64,000 bases of DNA from Hypomyces perniciosus (taxonomy: Eukaryota; Ascomycota; Sordariomycetes; Hypocreales; Hypocreaceae), in the NCBI GenBank assembly GCA_008477525.1, contig SPDT01000005.1:930001-994000 (forward strand), read 5' to 3'. Both the position numbers and the translations under genes were made by a program. Under the pieces are notes generated by a model. That model was not told the DNA's origin. It ran no database searches and saw only the letters and a list, made by a program, of their open reading frames with translations. Every line of letters begins with the position of its first letter. Within the stretch, counting starts at the first letter, position 1. Below are positions 45,630 through 59,898 of this stretch, in pieces.

Positions 45630-48600
45630 AACGGTTTTTCAATCGATGTGTCTTGCTGACATCGCTTCTTTGCGTCTTCCCTTTTTTTCATTTGTTCATC
45701 AGAGAACGGAGCTGGACATCCGATTAGGTCAAGTGACCCACTGATGGGGATAACTTCATCATTAAGCAATTCCAAGATGCCGCCTCCTACAGGTAGCTGG
45801 TTGCATTGCCTGAGTGTCATGTGTGCCTACAAAGATTGATATGCATTGCTCCATTCTTCCCTCTCCTTTTGTGATTCTCATGATCCTCTTCGTCAGATAG
45901 AACCCGGTTAAACCGGTTGGTGTTCTCCTAAACCTGGGTCTCTCGAACGGTAGAATGAATGTTGCTTGGATGTGTATGGAATAAATCAAGCAGGGAACCG
46001 GTAAGTTGCAATGAAGAGCTCACTTTCATGTTTCAAGGTCTTACCAACCAGCAGAGGCACAATGGCAAACTGCACCCAACACATGACATTGGCCGCCATC
46101 AGTGTGCGAATACTCTGGATCTAGCATCCCATTTCACTAGTTTATCACACATGTCATTTCATATATCCATACTGCACTATGAAAGCGGGTTATTCATCGC
46201 AGCGGCCCTAGTATTGACAAGGCTGATGTCTGACTCTTTGTCTAGGTAGGTAAAGTCAGTTGACATTTGTCTCCAAGCTCAGATCAATTCGAGACTATTA
46301 CCAAAAGAATGAAGGTGCATAATAGGTTCCCATTTTTTTGGTCAGACCTTTCGTCCTGGTATCCACTGAGAGTAGGTATATTCAGCTCGTGGAGTCTTGT
46401 TTCCCCTCCCCATTCCATTGGAATCATTGCTCGGTTTGCAGTGTCTTCCCGGAATACTATCAAGTGGAGTTCTCCGGAAACAGCTCGAATACGAGGCGGT
46501 CTAGATCCCAATATTCCATTGTCCCTTGATCATTATTCTGACTCTCACCTTGTGGATTTATTCTAAAACCGAGGTGTTTATTGCGCCATTTGTGGCATCA
46601 CAACTCATGAACTGTCGCTCAGGCGGTGGTTATTAAACCTAGGATGCGACGACAGCAACAGGGAATTTAACCAATCAATTACTACGCCAATGCGTTCTCA
46701 GGGGCTTCAAGTTGTCATATTCGATCAATCAGACGTCTGACATTGGGTGGTCATGAGGATTGCTTTGCTGCAGTGTGCATCGAATGATTCAGCACCACAA
46801 CTCTAATGGCTATCACAAAACTCCTGCTCGGATATTACTACCACCAATCATTACCTTGTTGGACGAAGGAAGGCATGCTTGCAAGGTCCGCAAACGCTAT
46901 TGCCAACTCCTTGCATTGCATGGCATCATGCTACATCATAAGGCTTATGGCTCCGCTTCAAGCGTCGTGGCTGGCATACCCGCTGACGGGCCGTGACAGC
47001 ATCATCCAAGACACGAATCTCGATGTCTCAATCTTACCTGGTAGTATTCCGCACTCGCTTCAGCTTTGTGTTGGGGGTGGTCAGACAGCTCCACTAGATT
47101 TTGCGATGGGTTGTCTATCGAACCGCCAAGACGCATGGGATGATACCTGAAGTTCCATTGTCGAAAGTGATGGTTTGGTACTACTATCTCTGTCCCTGCT
47201 CATATTACTTTTTTTTTATTACATATGGGTACTCCGTACAAGCTCTTACTGACACAAGCAGTCAAATCAAAGCACCATCCGGCCAGGATCATCAGCAGAG
47301 CAACAACCCAGCTCTAGCATCTGGAAGCGCTGAAAACTTCCCGTGCTCGTACGAGAAAGTAAGCACGACACGAATCTTTAATAAGCCATTTCGCTAATGT
47401 GTGCGACGGCGTCACTCATATCGCCACAAACCCCAGTCTCCTCCGTAACCTCTGACTTGCTAACCCAAGTTCGCATGTTGCTTGGGCACAGACCGAAGGA
47501 TCGTGGAAATAGAAGGACCTGCAAAAGAAGAAAAAAAATCATACTGACAACCGATCGGTCGCCTTGCGTTTCACGCGGCTGATATCTCCATGCGACTTCT
47601 CACATCTTACCATGGTGGCACGGTCTTCTCCCGGGACAGATCCTGGCATTTTCGGGGGACGAGCGCCCCGGAACCGACTATGCTTGCTCCCCATCTTGGC
47701 ACTTGGCCTTGTCAATCAAGGTTGCTGCATCCAGCAAACGAAAAGCGTGAACCAAGTGTGAGCCAACTCCATAGCAGTCAGGTCCAGAACAACGGGTTCA
47801 ATCGTGCACGGTTGCGTTGCATGTTAGTCAACCCAAAGCAGACGTTGTGAATGATGAACCCGTCTGGCCACCACCGATGTGCTCTCGCCTGGCTGTCACA
47901 TTGCCAGGATGACGCATCAGTGGCTGACTGGCGGATTGCGCGACATCCCGACAACTCCGCTGCGTTGTTTTCTCGTCTACTCGTACTTGTTGGACCAGGT
48001 TTGTCACCCGCTCTGTTGTATCGGGAACATCCCACTCGACAGCCGTTTTGCATCCAATGATGATGGCCTCATTCACTGGAGGTGTAGGACATTTACGCCC
48101 ACAGCGGCCACGGGCCGTTTGCCATCATACTTCCATCAATTACTGGATGCCAGCCAAGCGTCAAGCCCACTGATGCAACGGTTCAATCACTGCGATGTGT
48201 GTGGCTGGATCTCCCCCAACCCACAATCACAACCAAGCACCTTCACATTGGTATATCTGATCCTCAGTGTGCAGTCTAAGCAAGCTTAAGTCTGCATGGC
48301 GGCTTGGCTTCGGCGGCACTATGGGATGGTTGGAGGGAGCCGCCCGTCTTCCTGCAGCTCAAGCCTGTTCACAGGCAAAGTTCACACTTCGTGTCTGCAT
48401 CAGATCGGCCAACAGGGAAGCAGACAATAGACGCCCGCTGTAGGCCCTTACTCGTACAAGCATGTACGAGGGTGCAATGTACTCGTACATACTCGTACAT
48501 GTGTTGAATGTGGGCCATGTGAAGATGATCAACCGGGGCATATCTCGAATCGGCCGCGACAAGCGATAATCCTTCCCAAGTGGTTTTGCCCTGGAGCCCC

Positions 48601-50584
48601 GGCAAAGGGAGGCGTGGAGCCAAGCAGATGCCTGGAAAGCGGGTTTCGATCGCTCTGGGCCTACGACATCAACAGTGCTTTTTTCAGCTGTATGTGCTAT
48701 CCTGGGCGCTGACCCGCACAACGCGGGTCTCTATCAAGTGTTTGCCCAGTGATGATTACAACAGTCCGAGAAAAGGTACAATGAAGTATAATTAGAGTTG
48801 TCTTTGAGCAAGGGTTTGGCCTCATCAAGATTCTTTCTTTCTTTTGTCGCTTGACACGCAGGGATGTGTGATGACACGTGGAGCCCATCTAAAGGTGGCT
48901 TATTCGATAGATTGTCCGAAGAAGGACCAGTAACCACTCGCATGTCATTAACCAGGTCGAAAGGGTGTCATATTTGTTACATCAGTACCTTGACGGACAC
49001 GCAGAAATTACCAGAAAGCTAGCAACACAAGCCATTTAGAGATATCCAACCAACATTTGGCATCCCTGCGGGCTTGTAGTACTCGTATTGTGTACGACAA
49101 GTATAGTACACACCCTTTTCATGATCATCAGATGCACCATCTTGGGCATGTAATCGTCGTCATAATTCGAAATGAAGTCAAAGGGAGCAGCACAAAAGGA
49201 AATGGCAATATATGGAGTAAATACGGGGTAGACCGCCACGAGCATGACTTTGCGATGAGCCATAAAGTACTACTACTTCCATACTCAGTAGGGTAGTACT
49301 ATTATGAGAGATATACTACATGGAGTACTCGTAGAATTTTTGCCAACAGGTTTATCCAACCGAGATTAGATTGGATTTACGATTCAGTGCTCGAAACGGG
49401 GGCTGAGAAGCGAAGCTAACGACGTGAACGTCATGATACCTATGGTGTCGCAGCTGGGATATTGTGCTTAGCCGATGACACTGTTGAGAGGGAAGATGTT
49501 TTGTGCTCTACGAGTACTGACAGCACATGAGCTCTATCCTTTGATGTTGATGACAAAAATTCATCGTAACAGTGCCGATCGCACAGTATTTTACTTTTCC
49601 AACAACAAGCGAAGCCCTCCCCTCCGGCGTGTCTATTTATCCCCGTGATGTTGGCTTCATTTTGCTTGGATATGATTGCATATGCGATTGCTGGATGTCC
49701 TCCATACAGCCTTTTCAGCTTTCGGGATGGTGGGTATGATTTACATGTTGGGCAGCGGGAGGGGGGGTGTATGTCGATCTCAAAAGTTCCAACGTTCATC
49801 TTTGCAATATCTCATCTTTTGAGTTGCCAGGAATGTGAAACTGCAATGGATGGAGCAAACCCGGTTCGATTGGATGGAGTCTGGTGAATGAGAGACGTCG
49901 ATTGTTGACCGAGATGGCAGTGATGCAAACTCACAGCACTTGGAAACAGCACGAAACCTGCTTCAGGCAAGTGTTTGCCCATCATCTCGGTCAGCTGCCT
50001 AATATGGGAATCATGCTGTAGGTTAGTCGAGTTCCTCCGCGCGCGCCGCTCATTGCTAGGTGGCCCGGGTAAAATGCCTAGACGGGGTATGGTGCTCCTA
50101 CTCCGTATTAAACGAGAGGAAACCAGCAACACGCCATTTAGTCCGGAGGATATGGAGCGATTCCATCACAGCCCTACATAAATCGAATGGAGATCCACAT
50201 ACAATCGCGGGATTTCTGCTGTTCGTTCCAAATATGTACAGCTCTCCCCCTCCCCAGGCGGCAAACGGAAAGGCCTCCGAGCAAAACCCCGTCGGCATGG
50301 ATCTCGGCATAGTTACGAGAAAGCCCCAGAAATCAGCTCTAAAGCCACGAGGCCTTGTCCTGCGGGCGAGTTGGCTGGGCTGTGCCGCCTTTGAGAGCCA
50401 CAGACGCCTGGAAACTGCTCACCAACTCCACTCCTCGCGTGGATGAACAGGGGAGACCCTGGCTGATCGTCGTGACGGCGGGCCGGCGCTCCGAATGGCT
50501 GCCCTTGGCCCCCTTGGGTCATTTCCACGATACTATTTCATTTCCGGTACGGTACAGTCCCGCGGAAGCGATGGTGCATATGTA

Positions 50585-50645
50585 CATGTATGTATGTATG
50601 TATGTATGTATGTATGTATGTATGTATGTATGTATGTATGTATGT
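50585..50645. repeat. TGTA microsatellite
   Basis: About 15 tandem copies of TATG/TGTA, directly followed by TACGAGTA, a GTA run and TACTCCGTA. Encodes YIHTYIHT-like shadow peptides in open frames, which are not genes. Confidence 0.95.
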
Positions 50646-52410
50646 ACGAGTAGGTCGTAGTAGTAGTAGTACTCCGTATGTACACCGTATATGATATGGA
50701 TATATTGATAACGGATCCCGCAATCGAACCATGGACGGCAGACTAGCATTGTCGAAGCGTTGATGTTGAGAAGGGTGATTGGGCCTATCCGATTTGATGT
50801 GGATTTTCCTTTTCTCTTTTTTCTCTCTTTTTTTTTCGTGTCTGACGCGGCGTGGCTTTTGTGGCATCTGCAGAAGCACATCGCTAGGTACATAGTATGT
50901 ATTACTTGGTGCCCGGTAGCATCACTTCCTGACTCGCCCGCTTAACAACTAGTAAATGCTTCAGGTATTTACGATTAGTATGGACGAAGTAGTACTTCAT
51001 AGTATGTACTACGAGTAGTAGTATGAGTGACTGCGCGGAATCTGGGTTAATGAAATCGAAGCCGCTTACAGCAACTCAGCAAGGATGATCCCGACTGATC
51101 TCTGTGTAAAACGCCTACGAGTAAACGAATGTGAATGTGAGCCACACGCTTCGGAGGAGTATCTTCTACTAAGAATTGCTGAGTTTGCTGGGTGACGTGT
51201 ACATACACCACCGTACCAGGTACATACGTATCCCAGGGTACTGAGCCCACTGCACCCCACCACATCGTTCTGGAAAAGAAGCTTTCGGATCAATCCCAAG
51301 ATTCACACAACACCAGGGGCTTCATCGAAACGAGCATTCTTCCCACACTTTCCACATGCAACCGAGGGCAAAAAGGCCCTATTTGCCTGTGCTTGCTGTG
51401 CCCCGGACGACGGCCCTCCTATCGGGTGATAGGATGAGCCGAGGGCCGGGTTCCTACCAAGAAATTTGCATGAGGGGCATGCTTCTCGGTGAGCCCAACC
51501 TTGCGAGTAGAATCGCGAGATCAAATTAATCGAGGGGGCTAGTTCCAAATAACCATCCGGCCGTACGAGCACCTCGATTTCGGACATTGTGCTTGACTCG
51601 ACTCGACTCGGCGCAGCCGGCGCATACGAGTTGAGTATTAGTTGATGTCCGTTTTGCCCGCACTTCCACCGCGTGGCGCACCCGTCACCTCTCGTCACCT
51701 CACAGCCATGACAGGATCTCTCCATACAGAGAGCGCACAGCTCACTTTGCGTCTTGGGCTAGATGTCGGCGCTTGCCCGACGGCTAGTGCTCCACTTCCC
51801 TTGGTATGGTATGGTAGGGCCAGTTGAGCCACAGCAAACAGACGACAGCCGGCAACACGAAAGACATTACTCGTACATGCATCCTTCTTGGAGTCAGTTT
51901 TGAACATTCCCGGTTTCCGGGATGCATTCGTCAAACCTTCGTCACCATCTGTGATTAGTGAGGCTGTTTTAAGGGAGACGATGGTGACGGGAGGATCCTG
52001 CATGGTGCTGATCAACGATTACCCAACCTGTCACACACCTGGGCTATTCTGGAAGTCTGCCCCGACACTAGCATCCCAAGGGTCTCGCCAATCGTCATAG
52101 AGGCAGATCTCCTCGAACAGTGCATACTCGTATGTTGGTCGAGAAGAGAACGGAGAGTCGGACGATATTGATCTGTCGGCTCCTGAATTTCTAATCGCCT
52201 TCAAAACGCTCCTAGTCATGGTTGATCGAAAAAGCCCATCGGCAGTCATAAGCCAAGCAAAACACGACGATCAGATGGCCGGGGGCAAATACAGACACGT
52301 AACTCTCCGAGTTGGTCTGCAAAATGTCATTCCGTACCGGACAAGCCCACAATATTCGATCTGCCCGGTTTGCTACATACGACTTTTCGTCACGGTGCAC
52401 ACATTGTATA

Positions 52411-52434
52411 CTCAATCAATCAATCAATCAATCA
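52411..52434. repeat. TCAA microsatellite
   Basis: About five to six tandem copies of TCAA in the gene desert. Confidence 0.85.
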
Positions 52435-54760
52435 GGCCACGGAAATGTTGGGCGCTTTGTTCGGCTATTTTTGCGGGTGCCTAATACTACCTCGTACTGG
52501 TTCCGGGTAAGGCCAGTCTTCTAGGCAAACCACGTGATCCTTCAATTTCGGAAGTTGATTCGCATGTCACTCACTCACTTCCTGGCCTGTATGTACATTT
52601 TGCAACCACTTCTGCGATTTGTACTTGTACAACCTCCACCATCGACAATCAACAGCAACCAGGGAGAGACAACATCCCAATGTCTCAAGGAATAAATAGA
52701 CCAGCACGTGCCTCGAACCACTTTTACCAAACACGAGCGACGCATTGGCCAAGTTTCCAGCAATCTTCTAGAACATCTCATTTCACAGCCTAGGTTTGGC
52801 CCCACGCAACACCAACGCACCTGGGCGTGAACTACAACGCCCCGTGGGTCATGGCTAGATGGTCATCACATTCTGCTTACTTCCTCGTATGTACTCGTCC
52901 ACGGCAAGATCCATCGGCGTTGACAACCCAGACCATACTCGTACAACTACTCGTAAACAGAAAAAATTCTAAGTGTGGATGGAATGTGTGCTCAGACTAG
53001 CAAGTTGGAGTGAAATCTGGGGGACTCGTACCTGCTAGGCCTTGTTTGCACTTAATTTATACGAACGACTAGCATCCCGCTCCGCGTCTGAGCACAACAG
53101 CTGATAGTGCATTCCTTTATGCAAGGCTACCTACCTATCAGGCGCAAAGCACATCCATCGGACGGAGCATTACAGCCTGAGAAAAGCAAGGTAAGAATAA
53201 TAAACTATGTACTACTATGCATTCACCCTGGCATCAATGGCACGCCATGATTTGAGGAAACAGTAGAAAACTTTCTGACAATAACAGGCATTTCACCGCA
53301 ACCTCTCTCGTATAATCGGCATATTTGTACGAGTACAAAACGCCTTTAACCACTAATCACGTAGTTATGACGGCGAATGCAGGGCGAGATCCGGGTCAGG
53401 TACTAATACAGGTAGCTCCCGGAACGCCCGTCAGGGAGAATTCGGGAAGCAGACAGAGGTGAGGAGGACGAGCCAGTCTCTGGTCCGTTAACCCTCCCTG
53501 ATGCTAGGTCGATCATGACAGAAATCGTTGCCCCCATGCCGGCAAACAAGGGTCCCAGCAGGTGGCGCACACGGCTACGAGGCCCGAGTAAGAAGAACAG
53601 CAGCCAAGCAAGATGTAGTATTGGTGGTTCATAGGGCGTCTGGTGCTAGCATGAAGATCATTCAATTAGCATGGACCTGGGTGGGTGTGGCGTTTAGCGG
53701 GCCACGATGATGAGAGCAATGCTCGTCTTCGCTTAAGAACCACATTGACAGCTTGGCCCAGCGCAAGTTGATGCGAGCCTAGAACGCTGAGTCCTGGACC
53801 AAGCACCACCGGTGTGCAAGCAGCTCCACGAACAAAGTTTGCCGACGCACTATCGGACCGGTGCTGCCGCAGCACCTTTCTCACCAGCGGTGTTTGCGTA
53901 GCCCATTGGATGAACACACCTACCAAGAGGAGAGGCAAGGCATTGAGCGCCCGTCGGCTCTGCTTACGAGGGTTGCCTAGAATTTCGTGGGATTGTGTCG
54001 CCCACAGATGTCGTTTAACAGGTAACAACATCTTAGTAGCAGTTCTTTGTGTGTGTGCAATCATCCTCCAAACCTGCGGAAAAAAAAAGACCCGAAAGAC
54101 GGCAGTTCTGACGACAACGCGGAAGACTGCATCGCACAGATCGAGATGGTTGGGAATCCTAGCAAAAAAAACACAAGACACCACCAGACCAGACAATGAC
54201 GCCAATGTGACAGCCTCGATGGCCTGGGCAATAAATATAATAGGACCTATGCAGACGCCGCGGTACGGTACATTTGGACGTGGAGGAGCAGTACTTTGTA
54301 CTATTGCTTCATAAATTCCCTTATTGCCCAGGTATGCGTTCCTCGGCCCCCGAGCTGGATGCATCCATACGAACACTCTGCATACATACTACATACATAC
54401 TATGTGTATGTATGCATGCATGTCCATCCATGCACGAGAACTGATGAGAAGTGCAGAGGCAAGCAGCACAAGATCAGATCAGCCTGACAATCCAGTCACG
54501 CAAGGCATTGATTCACGTCCTTGACTCGCAGATCGTCTCAGAGCTGTGCCGGGCAGCGCTAGGGTTTACCGCGGGGCGGGCACTTGGCCCCCTTTTGAAG
54601 CACCTGCAGGACCAGGATAATCATCTTGCGGGCGAGACGGGACGGTTAATGGCGGTTGTTTGGCAATGCATTTGAGCGTGTCGGCCAATATACCCATAAC
54701 TCACTCACCAAGTTGTTGAGGTTCTGAGCAGGTGGGCATTGAACTGGAATTCAAGCACAC

Positions 54761-54792
54761 GAAAAAAGAAAGGAAGAAAGAAAGAAAGAAAA
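54761..54792. repeat. GAAA/GGAA tract
   Basis: Purine-rich run of A, AAAG and GGAA units about 1 kb upstream of the C2H2 regulator gene. Confidence 0.75.
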
Positions 54793-55797
54793 TCCTCTCG
54801 TTTTTGTTGCGGCCCCACGTGGCACACAAGCCTTACTATACTATTCGCCTCTCCCCCGACCCAGGGCCGTTGAGCGCGTGCAGAGAGTCCAGAAGCTGAG
54901 AAAGAAGGACGTCAGAGAGAGGTTCGATGGGTGTGGAAGCAAGGATCAAGGATGCTGAGAGCCAGTGTGCTCACGTTTCCTTGCATTGTCCCACGCACCC
55001 ACCCCAAGCTGTTTGGCCAGATGATGATGATCCATGATGACAATCCTGGCCGGAACACGCCCACGCCATGCATAACGACGCACACACACCCACGATCTCT
55101 CTGTATCCGCGGGCCCGGTCCAGGAGGAGTGATCAAACAGCCCCCATCTCATGCCGTTCAATTCACACACCCCGGTCAAATAGACCCACATAATAGATAC
55201 ACCTCTCTCAGCATGCACTGGTGCGTGTGTTTAACGATCCTTGGGACAGTGCCGGGCTGTCTGAGAAGCCAAAAACGCCACCTGCACACACCCCCTTGGC
55301 CCCCCCTCCAATTTACACACCCCTGCTAGGATGATGCTTATTGCTTTTGTCCCAGACTCCCAGATTCTCCCAGGCATGATAGACGTCCAACAAGGGCAAC
55401 GGTCCGGTCCACTCTCATTTTTGCGACAACTACGAGTATGAGTAACTAGCTAGGCTGTCGTGTGGGATAGCATCCCTACGGAGGAGTACTCGTACCTACA
55501 GATCTGATATCTGCTCCACATCTCACTCAGCCCAGGTTGCTTATACATATACATACACGACCGGCCCCCATCTTGCAACTGGGCTGAACCTCTTTTTGGA
55601 CCATACCTCGACCAACTACATAACGAACGCACATCTTCATCAACGATTAGTCCACTGAACCTACCGTCATTACTGCCATATCATCACCATCGTATAACAC
55701 TTCACTGACTGGCACTTGTCGACATCGTCGCCTCTGACCCTAATAATCGTCACGAACATTGCTACCAACGCAACATCATACAACCAACACATCTAAC

Positions 55798-56757
55798 ATG
55801 GCGATGGTTACTACCTTGGTAACTCCTCCATACGGTGGTGGATACTACAGATATTCTCCGCAACCACCTCCATCACCTCCCATGGAGGAGTACAGGTGTT
55901 CACTGCCTTCCATCTCAAATCTTCTGGGCCTCGCCGACGCTGGCTCTCCTACAAGCGAGGCCTCGTCCGTATCACGAAACAACTCTCCTCGACCTGAAGG
56001 TATGATTGCATCGGAATCCACAGGAAGCTGGATCGCTGGACGGCAGAGCTGACTTACATTGCCAGCAACAGTACGACGTACTCGACAACACACACCATAC
56101 AGCAAGACAGACAGCCGTCCTGGATCATCTTACTCCAAGGTACCTCACCAATGCAGGGGTCTGCCTCCTACACCTCCCATGATCTCGGATGCATCATTTG
56201 ACAACCACCACCCATCCACTGCTTATGCTCCTGGACGCTACTACGAGGCAACGCCTCCTCTTGAGGCCGATATCCAGCGCCATCATTCTGTTGTATCTCG
56301 ACCTGCTCAACAGTCTTTGTCTACAACCTCACCTACTCCATCTCCCCTGGGCAACTATTATCCTCCGCCTATGCAGCTGTCACCGCCTGCCATTCAAGCA
56401 TCTGGAATTCAGCTGCAGCGTCCTCTTCCACAGGCGTTTCCTCCCCCACCTCCCGTTCCAGTAACTGTTGCCCCCTCATCTGGCGGCTATGTCTGGCAGC
56501 ATCATCACTATCTCAACCCATCACATGGAGCCTCGTTCCCACCGACTCAGGATCGATACATTTGCCAAACTTGCAACAAGGCTTTTAGCCGACCCAGCAG
56601 CCTACGTATCCACAGCCACTCACACACAGGAGAGAAGCCATTCAAGTGCCCTCACATTGGCTGTGGAAAGGCATTCAGTGTCCGCAGCAACATGAAGCGA
56701 CACGAAAGAGGCTGCCATGGATTTGATGCTGGTAAAGGACCCATTATGCTGGCTTGA
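55798..56757 (+). CDS. C2H2 zinc-finger transcription factor, MtfA-like
   Basis: Nuclear DNA-binding regulator of 297 residues. Two exons, 55798-55999 and 56066-56757, are joined by a 66-nt intron; a second in-frame acceptor six bases on would drop two residues. The start ATG has a second ATG two codons later. The N-terminus carries PPPSPPMEEYRCSLPSISNLLGLADAGSPTSE, a short conserved block, and RGLPPTPPMISDASFD. A long Pro/Gln/Tyr-rich middle region follows. Two C-terminal C2H2 fingers span about residues 232-286: YICQTCNKAFSRPSSLRIHSHSHTGEKPFKC and CPHIGCGKAFSVRSNMKRHERGCH. This finger pair and the CSLPSI block match the family of Aspergillus developmental and secondary-metabolism regulators that includes MtfA; RocA is another candidate name. 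I cannot tell orthologue from paralogue. It is flanked by 10.7 kb and over 7 kb without genes. Confidence 0.88.
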
Positions 56758-56979
56758 GCACCTGAGCTTTTGGAGAGTCTGGATTGGGCGAAGGAGGCGG
56801 CTTAATTTTCTTACGCATTTTTCTTCTATCTTCTATCTTCTATCAGGAAGATGGCTATAAACGCTATGTACAATTGGGATATGGGAAATGGTGGATCAAG
56901 GAGTACATCGTGTACTAATGTCGACGCGCCTTTTTTGGTTTTTGTCGCAAGGCGTCTTGGATATCCTCTTCTTGTTTAC

Positions 56980-56997
56980 TTTTTTTTTTTTTTTTTT
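56980..56997. repeat. Poly-T run after the C2H2 gene
   Basis: Eighteen T residues in a row, about 220 bp after the stop codon of the C2H2 regulator gene. Confidence 0.9.
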
Positions 56998-59869
56998 ACA
57001 CTCGAATGCGTTACGAAACGGATTTTAGCAACTAAGGGATACACAGCATAATGCCCTGGGAGGCCAGCTGTTTTTGGGTTAGGGCAGGGTCAGAAGGGGA
57101 CTCACTTGAGTCAAGCATTTATTTGCATGGCGTTTATGGAGGCCGGGAAAAGGAAATCCTAGGTAGAGATGCCAATGCAATCTGCTTGGATATTGGTTGA
57201 TTAATCGTTTAGATATGATTATGAATCTATTGTGCTACATAATTCTTTTTATTCATCTACGCTTCTTGATGTGTGATACTAGTATTTACCGCTCTTAAAC
57301 CAAGCCTTGAATTGCGCGGTAGACCTGTTAGCTTGATACATCATCATACCTAGGTTCAGTTGGCCCTTGCTTGTAGCCCTATGGAGATAAGAAGATAAGA
57401 CGGCTAAACGGCGGCCTATGCTTTGGCTTGGAGGAACAATAAGGGCTGATCCTGTGCTGCTTACAATGCTATACGATCAGAATTGCCGAACTCTTCCCCA
57501 GTGTTCAGCTATCTGCTTACTAAAACTGGGAATGGCCTTGTGGGGTTCGGTGTGTATTTTATTACAAGTACCTAGGTAGGTACTGACCAATCAATCTAGG
57601 TGATGACAAAACCAAATGACAAACAAAGCCTTGGGACTGCAAACCGACTTGGAATGCTTATGTGCGTTTTCGCATGACGAGGCACTTCGTACTTCGCCCA
57701 GAGCTGCTCCATGGTCTGTTTGGTGGAGTTTTTGAGCTCCGAAGGGTTCCTGTTCGGCGATCATAAAGCATAACGGGCATCAGTGGAATGAAGCTTCCAA
57801 CATAGCTAAGAAATTGGGGGAAATGAATCCCTGCTAGAACACCCTCTTGCTTGCTGCTAGTCGTACAGAGTAGTAGTAGCTAAAATCCAATTTACTCCGC
57901 ATTCCATGGTAGCTTGTGTGACACGACAACCACACTGCAGGTCGTAAGGCTGGATTACTGGCATAAGCTTCCGCGGGTCTGGAGCCACAAAGCGTTTCAC
58001 AACAGAGGACCCAACGGCAAGGCTGACGTCGGGGCCATCTCGAACTCTACGAGTAACGTTCAAGTTGCATTGCCGATAGTTACACGCCACCAGTTTTGAA
58101 GATCGCCGTCCTTCTTTGAAGGATACGCCGCCTACGGGGTACTTGTATCTACAAGCTGGTCGGCAGATACGGAGTGGTTCATTTGAACTGAGATGTTCTA
58201 CTATTAGTGGTAGTAGTCTTCAGAAGTAAGGGCGTTCATAGTGTTATTCTTTGCGTCGGACAGGTCTGGTTCTATCTAGCATTCGGCGATAGGAGATAGC
58301 CGGCATTTTGAATCATTCCGCTACCCAGGCCGGCAGAACGGTTTCCCAGCTTGATATGATAATGTGATATCTCATCTAATTTGTCTGCCGAGGCGCCGGT
58401 AGCTACTAGAGTAACATGCCGCAACTCCGCGCTTCGTACCGTTTGTTACGGGCTGAAAGATATCAAAGACAAGAGCTGTCACCGCGGACGGGGCAGAATG
58501 TCACTTTGATTCTGAGAGATGAATCCCGTTTGATTACAAATGGATATATGAATTGCCTCTTGATATGGGGGGTTGGTTGTCTATCTTGACTAACAAGGAG
58601 ATGAAACAACAGTAGTTAGATGATGCCCGTTGGGCTTACTGAGCGTTATTTGTGGTAATCATAGCCAAGCAAGGATTTGAAAGTTACACGTCTCATTACA
58701 TGATCTGGTGATGGGTGGCTTTGGTGGTTATTAGCCAAAATATATGCATAGAGGTTGGCGAAAGCGGAACTCCTCTTCTCTGATTGGATTAGCGCCTTAT
58801 TGCAACATATGATGCCATTGGAAACATCCGCGCGGGAGGCAGTGCAGGAAATATTGATCACATTCATCTACTAGTATTTGAAAGAATCCCAAAGACTCAC
58901 TTCCCGAATTGGAAGCTATACATCACAAGAGGGGAGGGTTTTTCGTCCGAGCGGGCGTTCAGCATACTAGCCTAAAGACAAGAGGGCGCTTGGCTGGCTA
59001 GCTGGCAGGTTTAAACGGCTGAAGCAAGCCGCTCAGGGGGGAAGAGGAAAGGAAAGGAAAGGGAACTCACTCAAAGGAACCGAGCTTCGTGAGCTGCTTC
59101 CTCTTGGAGTCTTAGAGTCTTGGAATAGTACTAGAGTTGCCAAGGAGAAGTTTTACTCTGTCATGTCATGGGGATTCCTGCCAAGACACACAAAAAAAAG
59201 AAGAAAAAAGTGGCATTAAAATGATCGCCGTACACTAGTCTATTCACACGCCTAGCTGATGGTAGTGTGTATTAGGAAGCTGCAGCACCATTTGGCTCCA
59301 ACGCCCATACGAGTAAGTGTTTGGGCTTGAGAAAACCGACTTGTCTGATTCCGACCATAGCGTCAGCGTTGGGCTTACTATAAACGACACTATACCCCCA
59401 CGGATGGTAGATGCCGGACCGGGGCAGTTTCAAAGACACGAACCAACGAGGATAAAGGCTCTCCGCTAACGTCTGTGTGTCTCTGGCACAAGGGGCGCGT
59501 ATGCAGATATGCATTAGCTCGGTAGGTTCGCGTAGGATGAAGTTCGGCGCTTCTCCTCCGGTTAAAAGTAAACGTGAAGGATTGCATAATGCATAATGCC
59601 GACAAAAGTTCGCCTTCCTCGGAGATATGTATGTACAGGCTATTTACAATGGGATACTAATAGAGCCGAGTACCCCGTGAAGTCTGTGAACATGGGCTGG
59701 AGAAACAATTACTAGTGGAAGATTGGTGTCGTAGATCCAAAGGGTGCTGATGAAGAGTAAACTACGGAGTGGGAGTAGTAGTACCCTACGTGGATCTCCG
59801 AAAAATGCCCGCTGTGGACTTGCTCTCTCTCATAGGGCAGATACGGAGTACGAGAGTCAAAAACAACTC

Positions 59870-59898
59870 CAGTCAGTCAGTCAGTCAGTCAGTCAATC
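59870..59898. repeat. CAGT microsatellite
   Basis: About seven tandem copies of CAGT/AGTC ending in AATC, just after a TACGGAGTA word at 59842-59850. Confidence 0.9.

Larger units (their letters stand above)
45062..55797. other. 10.7 kb gene desert upstream of the C2H2 regulator
   Basis: Between the divergent starts of the Zn2Cys6 gene and the C2H2 gene no protein-coding gene can be supported. Open frames reach 236 codons (minus strand 53666-54376) but lack any family resemblance or consistent splicing. The region holds a GTACCTAGGTAC palindrome (45364-45375), an 11-bp minisatellite (45498-45629), a TGTA microsatellite, TCAA repeats, a GAAA tract, three TACTCCGTA words (47230, 50099, 50670) and 17 TACTCGTA words. 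Composition is balanced and not stop-rich, unlike a RIP-degraded region. Long regulatory upstream DNA and non-coding transcripts are possible but cannot be shown from sequence. Confidence 0.55.

Noticed and set aside
50700..50760. GGTTCGA-like B-box that could mark a tRNA gene (minus strand)
   Set aside because: The flanking bases do not pair as a T-arm and no A-box lies at the right distance. The same holds for similar words near 47790 and 49860.
50519..50893. Open frames with long His-Thr-Tyr-Ile repeats
   Set aside because: They are translations of the TGTA microsatellite.
53666..54376. Minus-strand 236-codon open frame in the right desert, with a 166-codon frame on the other strand
   Set aside because: Both strands are open over the same region, the peptide has no recognisable domain, and no neighbouring exon or good start context was found; kept only as desert content.
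56066..56757. Assigning the C2H2 regulator firmly as mtfA
   Set aside because: The finger pair and CSLPSI block fit MtfA-like proteins, but a paralogue such as RocA is equally possible without alignment.
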